A program made the position numbers and the translations under genes. Of a stretch of DNA of 64,000 nt, positions 1-7,032 are shown piece after piece (positions within the stretch are counted from its first letter, which is position 1; every line of letters begins with the position of its first letter). This stretch comes from Paucibacter sp963740455 (GTDB lineage: Bacteria; Pseudomonadota; Gammaproteobacteria; Burkholderiales; Burkholderiaceae_C), in contig CAVUEF010000017.1 of assembly GCA_963740455.1 (NCBI GenBank), positions 62,001 through 126,000 on the forward strand, in the 5' to 3' direction. The notes under the pieces are model-generated. The model worked only from the letters and a program-made list of their open reading frames with translations, made no database searches and had not been told where the DNA came from.

Positions 1-274
1 TCTTGTCCATTTCGCCGGCCGTGTAGGCGCGCATCGAATGCGAACGCACATTGCCCTGCACCGCCGTGGCCAGATTGAAGGCTGCCAAGGCTTGCTCGTC
101 TTCGGCTTCGAGCACGCAAACCATGTCGTACTCGCCCATCGTCCAGAGCATCTCGCGCAGGTTCACACCGAATTTCCTGGCCACTTCCTTGGCCGCTGCG
201 GCGCGCTTGGTCGTCTCCTTGATACCTTGGATACCCTTCTCCGAGAAACTCAATAAACCAATGTAGGTGATCAT
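1..274 (-). CDS. GYD domain-containing protein (partial, C-terminus beyond window)
   Basis: Ninety-one codons are visible, reading leftwards from ATG at 274; the 3' end lies outside the window. A GGAG Shine-Dalgarno sits 6 nt before the ATG. The protein starts MITYIGLLSFSEKGIQ and contains WTMGEYDMVCVLEAEDE, the hallmark of the small GYD family (about 95-105 aa, ferredoxin-like alpha/beta fold), so only a few residues are missing. The family has no firmly assigned reaction. It is a single cytoplasmic protein with no membrane segment, and is transcribed away from the acyl-CoA synthetase gene. Family assignment is fairly secure; function is unknown. Confidence 0.8.
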   Translation of the reverse strand, partial: MITYIGLLSFSEKGIQGIKETTKRAAAAKEVARKFGVNLREMLWTMGEYDMVCVLEAEDEQALAAFNLATAVQGNVRSHSMRAYTAGEMDK

Positions 275-615
275 TTCATGCTCCTGTCGGGTCCGGTAAG
301 GGGCCGATGACAAGTCCTTGAAACGACGCGGCCCCGGGGCGTCACTCAAGTTCATCACAGGCCGACCGGTCGCGCGCCTGGCGGCGCGCTCTCCACTGGC
401 GTCGGAGCGGTCCCCGGCTTGATGAGGGAGGGAGATGCTACGCGCTCCATGGCCCATTGCAATACCATGTTTTTTGGTCGCGTGTGCTTGGGCGCGCAGG
501 CCGCCAAGGTGGGCACAAACCCGCTACTCGCCGCTTCGCATCGACGTCACAATTTGCCCTGTGCCGTGCCGCGATGGCAGCAAGCGCCTGGGCTGGGGAA
601 ATTGATGGGATCGCA
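275..615. other. Divergent intergenic region, no gene seen
   Basis: These 341 bases separate the GYD gene (minus) from the acyl-CoA synthetase gene (plus) and should hold both promoters. Short open frames on both strands lack a ribosome site and family resemblance. I could not pick a convincing -35/-10 pair. A short GC-rich inverted repeat (GACGC ... GCGTC, around 326-344) is present. Confidence 0.5.
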
Positions 616-2259
616 ATGAGCAATATCTACGACACCGGCTTGTCCAAGCATGCCGCCAATTTTGTCGCCCTCTCGCCGGTGAGCTTTGTCGAACGCAGCG
701 CCGAGGTGTTCAGCGATCTGACTGCGGTGATCCACGGCAGCCGCCGTTACAGCTGGGCGCAGACCCGCGAGCGCGCCGCGCGCCTGGCCGCTGCGCTGCA
801 AGCGCTGAATGTCGGGCGCGGCACGACCGTCAGCGTGATGCTGCCCAACACGCCCGAGATGGTCGAGGCGCACTACGCCGTGCCGGCACTCAACGCCGTG
901 CTCAACACGCTCAATACGAGACTCGACGCGCCATTGCTGGCCTGGCAGATGAACCACTGCGAGGCGGCCATCGTCATCACCGACCGCGAGTTCGCGCCGG
1001 TGATGGGGCCGGCCTTGAAGATGTTGCGCGAGCAGCATGGTCGCGCGCCGCTGGTCATCGACGTCTGCGACAGCCAATACCAGGGCGCAGGTGAGCGCCT
1101 GGGCAGCGTCGAGTACGAGGCCTTGCTTGCCGCCCACGCGCCGCTGGCCCGGCTCGACGGGCCGCAGGACGAGTGGGACGCGATTGCGGTGTCTTACACG
1201 TCGGGCACGACCGGCGATCCCAAGGGCGTGGTCACCCACCACCGAGGCGCCTATCTGAACGCCGTCTGCAACGCCGCCACCTGGACCATGCCGCATTTCC
1301 CGGTCTATTTGTGGACGCTGCCGATGTTCCACTGCAACGGCTGGTGCTTTCCCTGGACGGTGGCGCTGCTCGGCGGCACCCATGTCTGCCTGCGCCGCGT
1401 CGAGGCGCAAGCCATCTTCGACGCGATGCGCGCGCACAAGGTCGACCATTTCTGCGCCGCGCCCATCGTGCACAACCTGCTGATCGCCGCCCCGCCCGAA
1501 CTGCGCGCCGGCATCGCCCACCCGGTGCGCGCCATGGTGGCGGGCGCCGCGCCGCCGGCCTCCATGATCGAGGGCATGGCCGCGCTCGGCATAGACCTCA
1601 CCCATGTCTACGGTCTGACCGAGGTCTACGGGCCAGCGGCGGGCGCGGTCAAGCGCCAGCGCTGGGCGCAGGAGTCGATGTCGGAGCAGACGCGGCTCAA
1701 CGGCCGCCAGGGCGTGCGCTACGAGTTGCAAGAAGGCATGACGGTGCTGGACCCTGAGACGATGCTTGAGGTGAGCGCCGACGGCCAGACCATGGGCGAG
1801 ATCATGTTTCGCGGCAATATCATGATGAAAGGCTATCTGAAGAATCCGCAGGCGACCGAAGCGGCGTTCAAGGGCGGCTGGTTCCACACCGGCGATCTGG
1901 CCGTGCTGGAGCCCGACCGCTACGTGAAGATCAAGGACCGCAGCAAGGACATCATCATTTCGGGCGGCGAGAACATCAGCTCGATCGAGGTCGAGGACGC
2001 GCTGTACCGGCACAGCGCCGTGCTGGCCTGCGCGGTGGTCGCCAAGCCCGACCCGAAGTGGGGCGAGACGCCGCTCGCCTTTGTCGAGCTCAAACCCGGC
2101 GCGAGCACGAGCGCCGAGGAGCTGATTCAGCACTGCCGCGGCCTGCTGGCCGGCTACAAGGTGCCGCGCGAAGTGCGCTTCGAGGCGATCCCGAAGACTT
2201 CCACCGGCAAGATCCAGAAATTCGTGTTGCGCCAGCAGGCGCGCGCGACTTCAGCGTAA
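616..2259 (+). CDS. AMP-forming acyl-CoA synthetase (fatty-acid CoA ligase family)
   Basis: 547 aa member of the ANL adenylating superfamily: it activates a carboxylic acid with ATP to an acyl-AMP and then forms the CoA thioester. The P-loop signature YTSGTTGDPKGV lies near residues 194-205, MFHCNGWCFPWT follows near 240, the hinge/C-domain motif ISGGENISSIEVED is near 447, and the catalytic lysine is in TSTGKIQKF near 530. The frame is open upstream to 457, but homology starts at MSNIYDTGLSKHAANF, so ATG 616 was chosen. The MFHCNGW motif is common in medium-chain and DmdB-like ligases; the real substrate cannot be read. It lies 11 bp before a crotonase gene, suggesting a two-gene acyl-CoA operon. 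Confidence 0.88.
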   Translation: MSNIYDTGLSKHAANFVALSPVSFVERSAEVFSDLTAVIHGSRRYSWAQTRERAARLAAALQALNVGRGTTVSVMLPNTPEMVEAHYAVPALNAVLNTLNTRLDAPLLAWQMNHCEAAIVITDREFAPVMGPALKMLREQHGRAPLVIDVCDSQYQGAGERLGSVEYEALLAAHAPLARLDGPQDEWDAIAVSYTSGTTGDPKGVVTHHRGAYLNAVCNAATWTMPHFPVYLWTLPMFHCNGWCFPWTVALLGGTHVCLRRVEAQAIFDAMRAHKVDHFCAAPIVHNLLIAAPPELRAGIAHPVRAMVAGAAPPASMIEGMAALGIDLTHVYGLTEVYGPAAGAVKRQRWAQESMSEQTRLNGRQGVRYELQEGMTVLDPETMLEVSADGQTMGEIMFRGNIMMKGYLKNPQATEAAFKGGWFHTGDLAVLEPDRYVKIKDRSKDIIISGGENISSIEVEDALYRHSAVLACAVVAKPDPKWGETPLAFVELKPGASTSAEELIQHCRGLLAGYKVPREVRFEAIPKTSTGKIQKFVLRQQARATSA

Positions 2260-2270
2260 AGGAATGCAGC

Positions 2271-3062
2271 ATGTCCGAGACCCATGAACCCCTCGTATTG
2301 AACCGCCGCGACGCGCGCGGCGTGGTGACGCTGACGCTGAACCGCCCGCAGTCCTTCAATGCCTTGTCCGAAGCGATGATGGCGGCCTTGCTGTCCGAGC
2401 TGGAGGCGGTTGCGCTTGACGACAGTGCGCGCGTCGTGGTGCTCGCCGCCGCCGGCAAAGCCTTCTGCGCCGGGCACGATCTGAAGGAGATGCGCGCGGC
2501 GCCTTCGCTCATGTACTACCAGACCCTGTTCGCGCAATGCTCGCAGCTGATGCTGGCCATCCAGCGCCTGCCGCTCCCGGTGATCGCGCGCGTGCAGGGC
2601 ATCGCCACCGCGGCAGGTTGTCAATTGGTGGCCATGTGCGACTTGGCCGTGGCGGCATCCAACGCCAAGTTCGCGGTCAGCGGCGTCAATCTCGGCCTGT
2701 TCTGCTCGACCCCTGGCGTCGCGCTGTCGCGCAATCTGTCGCGCAAGGCCGCGTTCGAAATGCTGGTCACCGGCGAGTTCATCAGCGCGGCGCAAGCACT
2801 CGACAAGGGCCTGGTGAACCGCGTCGCCGCGCCTGAAGCGCTTGACGCCGAGGTCGAGAAGCTCGCGGCCAGCATCGTGGCCAAGCCGCGCGTCGCGGTG
2901 GCTTTGGGCAAGCAGTTGTTCTACCGCCAGCTCGAGCACGGCATTGCCGCGGCCTATGAGGACGCCGGCAACACGATGGCCTGCAATATGATGGACGCCT
3001 GCGCCCTGGAGGGCGTGCAGGCCTTCATCGACAAGCGACCAGCGAGCTGGGCCGCGCGCTGA
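2271..3062 (+). CDS. Enoyl-CoA hydratase/isomerase (crotonase) family protein, atypical active site
   Basis: 263 aa single-domain crotonase. The fold is clear: LTLNRPQSFNALS near residue 20, the oxyanion-hole motif KAFCAGHDLKEM near 64, and AAGCQLVAMCDLAVAAS near 114. Start ATG 2271 gives MSETHEPLVLNRRD; the longer open frame upstream overlaps the synthetase gene and is not used. Both glutamates used by classical hydratases appear replaced: GCEL is GCQL (Gln near 117) and the second Glu position in FGQPEI reads FAVSGV. This pattern resembles the ECHDC3-like subgroup, whose reaction is poorly known, so plain enoyl-CoA hydration is doubtful. It follows the acyl-CoA synthetase gene by 11 bp. Confidence 0.85.
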   Translation: MSETHEPLVLNRRDARGVVTLTLNRPQSFNALSEAMMAALLSELEAVALDDSARVVVLAAAGKAFCAGHDLKEMRAAPSLMYYQTLFAQCSQLMLAIQRLPLPVIARVQGIATAAGCQLVAMCDLAVAASNAKFAVSGVNLGLFCSTPGVALSRNLSRKAAFEMLVTGEFISAAQALDKGLVNRVAAPEALDAEVEKLAASIVAKPRVAVALGKQLFYRQLEHGIAAAYEDAGNTMACNMMDACALEGVQAFIDKRPASWAAR

Positions 3063-3336
3063 GGCCGGCCCATCGCCTTTGAACGCCCGGCGGCGTTGCG
3101 GGACGGGCAATGGCAGCTCGACTTTGCAAACTTCGATATTGGCAAGCGCCGACTCGCTGCGCTTTGCGCTCCCACAAAGCTTGCTCGAAAAGACGCCTCT
3201 CCATACCTTTCAAGGTGCAGATTTGCACAATCTTTGTGTAAGCTCCGGCCGGTGCAAATATCAGCGCATCGTCCCGATGCTGACGGCCGCCGCTGGCGGT
3301 GTGGCGAGTGCTTCAAACACCTGAGGAGTTGAGTTC

Positions 3337-4914
3337 ATGGCCTTGATCATTGGAGTTCCCAAGGAAACGGCGGCGGGCGAGAGGCGCGTCGCGACCGTGC
3401 CCGATGCGGTGGAAAAGCTCATCAAGCTGGGCTTCTCGGTGGCCGTGGAGAGCGGCGCGGGCGACGCTGCGAAGTTCGGTGACGACAGCTACCGCGCCGC
3501 TGGCGCCGAAGTTGTGGCAACGGCTGCAGAGCTTTGGACCAAGTCGGACATCGTCTTCAAGGTGCGTGCCCCAAGCCCGGTCGAGGTGGAGCTGATGCAT
3601 GCGGGCCAGACCCTGATCAGCTTCATCTGGCCGGCGCAGAACCCTGACTTGATGCAACAACTGGCGGGTAAGCGCGTCACGGTGCTGGCCATCGACTCGC
3701 TGCCACGCACACTGAGCCGCGCCCAGAAGATGGACGCGCTGACCTCGCAGGCCGGCGTCGCCGGCTACCGCGCCGTGGTCGAGGCCGCCAACGCTTTCGG
3801 CCGCTTCTTCAACGGCCAGATCACGGCTGCGGGCAAGGTGGCGCCGGCCAAGGTCTTCATCGCCGGTGCCGGTGTGGCCGGGCTGGCCGCGATCGGCACG
3901 GCCGCCAGCCTGGGCGCCATCGTGCGCGCCAACGACACGCGCGCCGAAGTGGCCGACCAGGTCGTTTCGCTGGGTGGCGAATTCGTGGCGGTCGATTATC
4001 AGGAAGAAGGCTCGGGCGGCGGCGGCTACGCCAAGGTGATGAGCGAGGGCTTCCAGCAGGCCCAGCGCGAGATGTACGCTAAGCAAGCCAAGGAGGTGGA
4101 CATCATCATCACCACCGCGCTGATTCCGGGCAAGCCCGCGCCACGCCTGATCACCGCCGACATGGTGAAGAGCATGAAGCAGGGCAGCGTCATCGTCGAC
4201 ATGGCGGCCGAGCAGGGTGGCAACTGCGAACTCACCGTTCCGGGCGAGGCGGTGGTCCGCCACGGGGTGACCATCGTCGGCTACACCGACCTGGTCTCAC
4301 GCCTGTCCACGCAGTCGTCCACGCTGTATGCCACGAATCTGTTCCGCCTCGCCGAGGAGTTGTGCAAGACCAAGGACGGCGTCATCAACGTCAACATGGA
4401 AGACGACGCCATCCGCGGTCTGACCGTGGTCAGGGAAGGCAGCATCACCTGGCCGCCGCCGGCGCCCAAGGTGGCGGCGGCACCGCCCGCTGCGCCCAAG
4501 CCCGCGGCCATGCCAGCGGCGAAAAAGGGCCACGGCCACGGCAGCGCCAGCGAGCCCATGGCGGCCAAGAAGCTGACGATCATGTTCGCCGTGGCCGCCG
4601 TGCTGTTCTGGTTTGTCGGCGCCAACGCACCGGCGGCCTTCCTGGCCCACTTCACGGTGTTCGTGCTGGCCTGCTTCGTCGGCTATATGGTGGTCTGGAA
4701 CGTGACGCCGGCACTGCACACGCCGCTCATGAGCGTCACGAACGCCATCAGCAGCATCATCGCCATCGGCGCCTTGGTGCAGATCGCGCCGCCAAGCGGA
4801 GAGCCCGGCGGCTGGATCCGCTGGATGGCAGTGGCGGGCATCGCGCTCACCGCCGTCAATATGTTCGGCGGCTTTGCCGTCACACAGCGCATGCTGGCCA
4901 TGTTCCGCAAGTAA
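3337..4914 (+). CDS. pntA: NAD(P) transhydrogenase subunit alpha
   Basis: 525 aa, close to E. coli PntA (510 aa), with the NAD(H)-binding domain I fused to the short membrane domain. It begins MALIIGVPKETAAGERRVAT, as in the AlaDH/PNT family; the Rossmann motif GAGVAGLAAIGTAASLG lies near residue 176. A Pro/Ala-rich linker with a His/Gly patch (KKGHGHG, about 390-400) leads to about four hydrophobic helices (LTIMFAVAAVLFWFVGANAP onwards). With PntB it couples the proton gradient to hydride transfer from NADH to NADP+ in the inner membrane. pntB follows after 18 bp. A 274-bp gap upstream should hold the promoter, but no clean consensus was recognised. Confidence 0.96.
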   Translation: MALIIGVPKETAAGERRVATVPDAVEKLIKLGFSVAVESGAGDAAKFGDDSYRAAGAEVVATAAELWTKSDIVFKVRAPSPVEVELMHAGQTLISFIWPAQNPDLMQQLAGKRVTVLAIDSLPRTLSRAQKMDALTSQAGVAGYRAVVEAANAFGRFFNGQITAAGKVAPAKVFIAGAGVAGLAAIGTAASLGAIVRANDTRAEVADQVVSLGGEFVAVDYQEEGSGGGGYAKVMSEGFQQAQREMYAKQAKEVDIIITTALIPGKPAPRLITADMVKSMKQGSVIVDMAAEQGGNCELTVPGEAVVRHGVTIVGYTDLVSRLSTQSSTLYATNLFRLAEELCKTKDGVINVNMEDDAIRGLTVVREGSITWPPPAPKVAAAPPAAPKPAAMPAAKKGHGHGSASEPMAAKKLTIMFAVAAVLFWFVGANAPAAFLAHFTVFVLACFVGYMVVWNVTPALHTPLMSVTNAISSIIAIGALVQIAPPSGEPGGWIRWMAVAGIALTAVNMFGGFAVTQRMLAMFRK

Positions 4915-4932
4915 TTTCCTAGGAGACACCAC

Positions 4933-6345
4933 ATGTCTGGAAGTCTGGCAACCGCGTCGTACATCGGCGCGACGATTCTTTTCATCCTCAGCCTGGGCGG
5001 ACTTTCCAATCCGGAAACCTCGCGCCGCGGCAACCTGTACGGCATGATAGGCATGGCCATCGCGGTGCTGGCGACGGTGTTCGGGCCGCGCGTCACCGCG
5101 GCCGGCATCCCCTGGATCATCGGCTCGATGGTGGTGGGTGCCGCCGTCGGCCTCTACGCTGCGCGCACCGTGAAGATGACGCAGATGCCCGAACTGGTTG
5201 CGCTGATGCACAGCCTGGTCGGCCTGGCAGCTTGCCTGGTGGGGTTCGCGAGCTACATCGACGCGTCCAACCCCTTGAGCGGCGCCGAAAAGAGCATCCA
5301 CGAAATCGAAATCTACGTCGGCATCCTGATCGGTGCGATCACCTTCTCGGGTTCGCTGATCGCCTTTGGCAAGCTCAACGGCAAGATCGGCGGGTCGCCG
5401 ATGCTGCTGCCGGGGCGCCACTGGATGAACCTGGCGGGCTTGCTGGTCGTGATCTGGTTCGGCGGTGCATTCATCCACTCCGAGTCGATCTCTGGCGGCA
5501 TGTTGCCGCTTATCGTGATGACCGTCATCGCGCTCCTGTTCGGCATTCACATGGTGATGGCCATCGGCGGCGCCGACATGCCGGTGGTGGTGTCGATGCT
5601 CAACAGCTATTCAGGCTGGGCCGCGGCAGCGACCGGCTTCATGCTGTCCAACGACTTGTTGATCGTGATCGGCGCCTTGGTGGGCTCGAGCGGCGCGATC
5701 CTCTCGTACATCATGTGCCGCGCCATGAACCGCAGCTTCATCAGCGTCATCGCGGGCGGCTTCGGTACCGGCGGCGGCACGCCGGCGCCCAAGGGCGATG
5801 CGGCGCAACCGGCAGGCGAGGTGGTGCCTATCAACAGCCTTGAGACGGCCGAACTGCTGCGCGAAGCCAAGAGCGTGATCATCGTTCCGGGCTACGGCAT
5901 GGCCGTGGCGCAAGCCCAGCACACGGTCTATGAGATCACCAAGTTGCTGCGCGAACGCAAGGTCAACGTGCGTTTCGGCATTCACCCGGTGGCAGGGCGC
6001 ATGCCTGGCCACATGAACGTGCTGCTGGCCGAAGCCAAGGTGCCCTACGACATCGTGATGGAGATGGACGAACTCAACGACGACTTCCCCACCACCGATG
6101 TGGCGATGGTGATCGGCGCCAACGACATCGTCAATCCCGGCGCGCAGGACGATCCGACCAGCCCGATCGCCGGCATGCCGGTGCTCGAGGTCTGGAAAGC
6201 CAAGACCTCCATCGTCATGAAGCGCAGCATGGCGTCAGGCTACGCCGGGGTCGACAACCCGCTGTTCTACAAAGAGAACAACCGCATGTTGTTCGGCGAT
6301 GCCAAGAAGATGCTCGACGAAGTGCTGACCGCGCTGAAGAGCTGA
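4933..6345 (+). CDS. pntB: NAD(P) transhydrogenase subunit beta
   Basis: 470 aa, usual length for PntB. The first 260 residues are a string of hydrophobic helices forming the proton channel (membrane domain II). The last 180 residues are the NADP(H)-binding domain III, with VIIVPGYGMAVAQAQ near 317, FGIHPVAGRMPGHMNVLLAE near 350, and MVIGANDIVNPGAQDDP near 395. An AGGAG site sits before the ATG (TCCTAGGAGACACCAC ATG). It forms the alpha2-beta2 transhydrogenase with PntA, encoded 18 bp upstream, and is the last gene of the operon: an 11-bp GC hairpin follows 20 bp after the stop. Confidence 0.96.
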   Translation: MSGSLATASYIGATILFILSLGGLSNPETSRRGNLYGMIGMAIAVLATVFGPRVTAAGIPWIIGSMVVGAAVGLYAARTVKMTQMPELVALMHSLVGLAACLVGFASYIDASNPLSGAEKSIHEIEIYVGILIGAITFSGSLIAFGKLNGKIGGSPMLLPGRHWMNLAGLLVVIWFGGAFIHSESISGGMLPLIVMTVIALLFGIHMVMAIGGADMPVVVSMLNSYSGWAAAATGFMLSNDLLIVIGALVGSSGAILSYIMCRAMNRSFISVIAGGFGTGGGTPAPKGDAAQPAGEVVPINSLETAELLREAKSVIIVPGYGMAVAQAQHTVYEITKLLRERKVNVRFGIHPVAGRMPGHMNVLLAEAKVPYDIVMEMDELNDDFPTTDVAMVIGANDIVNPGAQDDPTSPIAGMPVLEVWKAKTSIVMKRSMASGYAGVDNPLFYKENNRMLFGDAKKMLDEVLTALKS

Positions 6346-6364
6346 GAAGCTGATCCGTGAACGC

Positions 6365-6391
6365 ATCGAGCGCGCCGCTGGCGCGCTCGAT
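6365..6391 (+). terminator. Hairpin after pntB, probable terminator
   Basis: Perfect 11-bp stem (ATCGAGCGCGC pairing with GCGCGCTCGAT) with a 5-nt loop, 20 bp after the pntB stop codon. The following bases (TGCTATCTG) are not a U-run, so termination may be weak or Rho-assisted. The hairpin is seen directly; its function is inferred from position. Confidence 0.55.
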
Positions 6392-6446
6392 TGCTATCTG
6401 CCGCCGGGCGGACTACTTTGCCCCGATGGCAGCGCCTCCTTCGCGG

Positions 6447-6690
6447 ATCAACCTAGAAACCGCAGTTGGACACGCCCGAGTGGGCCGTCATGGGGTGGGC
6501 TGGGAAGGCGCAAGGACGCGGCAGGCTCAAGCCTGCAAGGACGAGCAACGCACCCAGCGCGCCGCAGGGCGGCTCAATCGGGTGTGTAGCGCTCTCACCC
6601 AAGTGGTGAACAGCTTCGCGGGCAATAACATCAGCATCCATGGGGCTCTCCAGCGGGAAACAAGCGGTCAACTGCGGTTTCTAGGATCAA
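6447..6690. mobile_element. MITE-like element: 17-bp terminal inverted repeats, 5-bp target duplication
   Basis: CCTAGAAACCGCAGTTG at 6452-6468 recurs as its exact reverse complement at 6669-6685, bounding a 234-bp unit. Directly outside both ends stands the same pentamer ATCAA (6447-6451 and 6686-6690), as expected for a target-site duplication. The interior encodes no transposase; it has a small inverted repeat (GCAGGCT/AGCCTGC near 6520) and only a spurious 72-codon frame. The termini begin CCTAGA, reminiscent of IS1380/ISEcp1-type ends, but that link is inference. It would be mobilised in trans by a full IS elsewhere in the genome. Confidence 0.72.
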
Positions 6691-6927
6691 TGTAACGGCG
6701 CTCCCTGATCGTACGGCTAGCCGTACAAAACGAACCATAAGATAGATGGTCAGCGGAAAGCCATACATCTCGGCATACAGGGCGATGATGAAGGCCTGCA
6801 CGAGTCCCGCGCCGGCCCATTCGCGCCAGGTTTTCGGCGCCAGGTAACGGTAGAACACCCAAGAGGCAACCACGATCATGATGACGGCGGTGCCCCACAG
6901 GCCAGAGTGCTGGAGCGCCTCATTCAT
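6631..6927 (-). pseudogene. 5' remnant of an isoprenylcysteine carboxyl methyltransferase (ICMT)-family gene
   Basis: The first 67 residues (6927 down to 6727) match from memory the start of the about 220-aa ICMT-like membrane methyltransferase often found in metal-resistance loci: MNEALQHSGLWGTAVIMIVV, then WVFYRYLAPKTWREWAGAG, then LYAEMYGFPLTIYL. After that resemblance stops abruptly, and the frame reads unrelated residues through a 16-bp palindrome and into the end of the MITE, stopping at 6631. The S-adenosylmethionine-binding C-terminal half is absent, so it should be non-functional. It lies last in the copper operon, about 105 bp beyond the Cu-ATPase stop. Confidence 0.72.
6711..6726. 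repeat. 16-bp perfect palindrome at the methyltransferase breakpoint
   Basis: GTACGGCTAGCCGTAC is its own reverse complement. It starts at the very base where similarity to the ICMT family ends (6727), 21 bp from the MITE target duplication. Such palindromes can be dimeric-repressor operators or recombination scars; nothing visible decides between them. Confidence 0.6.
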
Positions 6928-7032
6928 GATGGGTGTCCGGTATCAAATTGGGGGCAAGGTATCGGTGCAGGCTGCGTGCATGCAGCGACGCCCCCTCGTG
7001 TCCGATCGGCTCGGCCGGTGCGCCCAGCGCAG

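Noticed and set aside
547..2133. 528-codon minus-strand frame opposite the acyl-CoA synthetase
   Set aside because: Shadow frame; the sense strand has complete ANL motifs.
6453..6671. 72-codon minus-strand frame inside the MITE-like element
   Set aside because: No resemblance to a transposase and bounded by the element's inverted ends.
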